6,439 nt of DNA from SD8 sp035528475. GTDB lineage: Archaea > Halobacteriota > Methanomicrobia > Methanomicrobiales > Methanospirillaceae. Below the pieces are notes generated by a model. The model had not been told where the DNA came from. It did no database searches and saw only the letters and a list, made by a program, of their open reading frames with translations. Made by a program: the position numbers and the translations under genes. Below are positions 6,162 through 6,439 of this stretch, piece after piece (position 1 is the first letter of the stretch; the number at the start of each line of letters is the position of its first letter). Location of the stretch: contig DATKYO010000063.1 of the NCBI GenBank assembly GCA_035528475.1, forward strand, positions 1-6,439, in the 5' to 3' direction.

Positions 6162-6439
6162 ATGACCGGCATATTCAAGGCATATGATATCCGGGGTTCC
6201 TACCCTGGTGAACTGGACGATGCGACGGCCGGAAAGATCGGGTACGCATTTGCCCGGTTGTTGGAGTGCAGCCACATCGTGATTGGCCGCGACGCGCGCC
6301 TCTCGTCGCCGATCCTCGTCCGGTCTTTTGCCGGGGGATATGCCGCGGCTGGTGGTGCAGTCACTGATATCGGGATGGTCAGCACGCCCCTCCTCTATTA
6401 TTCCATAATCGAGGGAAATTTCGGCGGGGGCGTCATGGT
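6162..6439 (+). CDS. Phosphomannomutase/phosphoglucomutase, N-terminal part (cut by window edge)
   Basis: Only the first 92 codons plus two bases are present. The N-terminus IFKAYDIRG, then VIGRDARLSSP and a Gly/Ala-rich stretch, mark the alpha-D-phosphohexomutase family. The sequence stops at GGGVM, just before the catalytic serine motif (usually TASHNP), so activity cannot be judged. ATG 6162 has AAGGA (6151-6155) about 6 nt upstream. The family converts mannose 1-/6-phosphate or glucose 1-/6-phosphate; some members also act on glucosamine phosphate. Behind glgP, a phosphoglucomutase role (glucose 1-phosphate to glucose 6-phosphate) would complete glycogen breakdown, but nucleotide-sugar synthesis is the other usual role. 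I leave the symbol blank because the substrate cannot be decided from this part. Confidence 0.88.
   Translation, partial: MTGIFKAYDIRGSYPGELDDATAGKIGYAFARLLECSHIVIGRDARLSSPILVRSFAGGYAAAGGAVTDIGMVSTPLLYYSIIEGNFGGGVM

Noticed and set aside
1..6439. CRISPR array, tRNA or rRNA gene, insertion sequence or defence system
   Set aside because: I see no regularly spaced direct repeats, tRNA-like cloverleaf, transposase motif or defence-type protein. The window is a metabolic locus.

Overview
The window (6,439 bp) is a carbohydrate-metabolism locus with five confidently recognisable genes, all on the + strand: phosphoglycerate kinase (pgk), 6-phosphofructokinase (pfk), a short-type alpha-glucan (glycogen) phosphorylase (glgP), 2,3-bisphosphoglycerate-dependent phosphoglycerate mutase (gpmA), and the first ~92 codons of a phosphomannomutase/phosphoglucomutase cut by the right edge. 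A small gene on the - strand at the left encodes a 65-residue membrane protein with a CxxC/CxxC zinc ribbon.

Organism: I infer a euryarchaeal methanogen, perhaps of the Methanomicrobiales; this is not proven. The support is TATA-like elements at archaeal spacing (clearest at 3152-3159, upstream of glgP), a putative leaderless promoter for the zinc-ribbon gene, T-runs after genes, and the AT-rich intergenic DNA against GC-rich genes. The enzymes themselves are of bacterial type. If the host is archaeal, this is a block of bacterial-style Embden-Meyerhof enzymes where ADP-dependent PFK and cofactor-independent PGAM would be the usual archaeal versions.

Layout: 1-150 holds two inverted repeats and a T-run but no gene. 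151-348 (-) is the zinc-ribbon membrane protein. 349-592 is a divergent intergenic region containing a 58-codon ORF (435-611) that overlaps the start of pgk. 593-1780 is pgk. 1781-2021 is a 241-bp gap with a T-run, two hairpins and TATA-like elements. 2022-3065 is pfk. 3066-3215 contains an ATGA-coupled 33-codon ORF and the glgP promoter. 3216-6439 is glgP-gpmA-phosphohexomutase, with gaps of 15 and 36 bp, probably one operon.

How the genes work together: phosphorylase releases glucose 1-phosphate from stored glucan; the phosphohexomutase could convert it to glucose 6-phosphate; PFK commits fructose 6-phosphate to glycolysis; PGK makes ATP and 3-phosphoglycerate; GpmA makes 2-phosphoglycerate. 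Isomerase, aldolase, triose-phosphate isomerase, GAPDH, enolase and pyruvate kinase are not in the window. The most interesting details are the PFK (G104 with K124, altered effector-site residues, ~24-residue insertion), the PGK with Ser in place of the usual metal-binding Asp, the structured pfk leader, and the two unexplained mini-ORFs.
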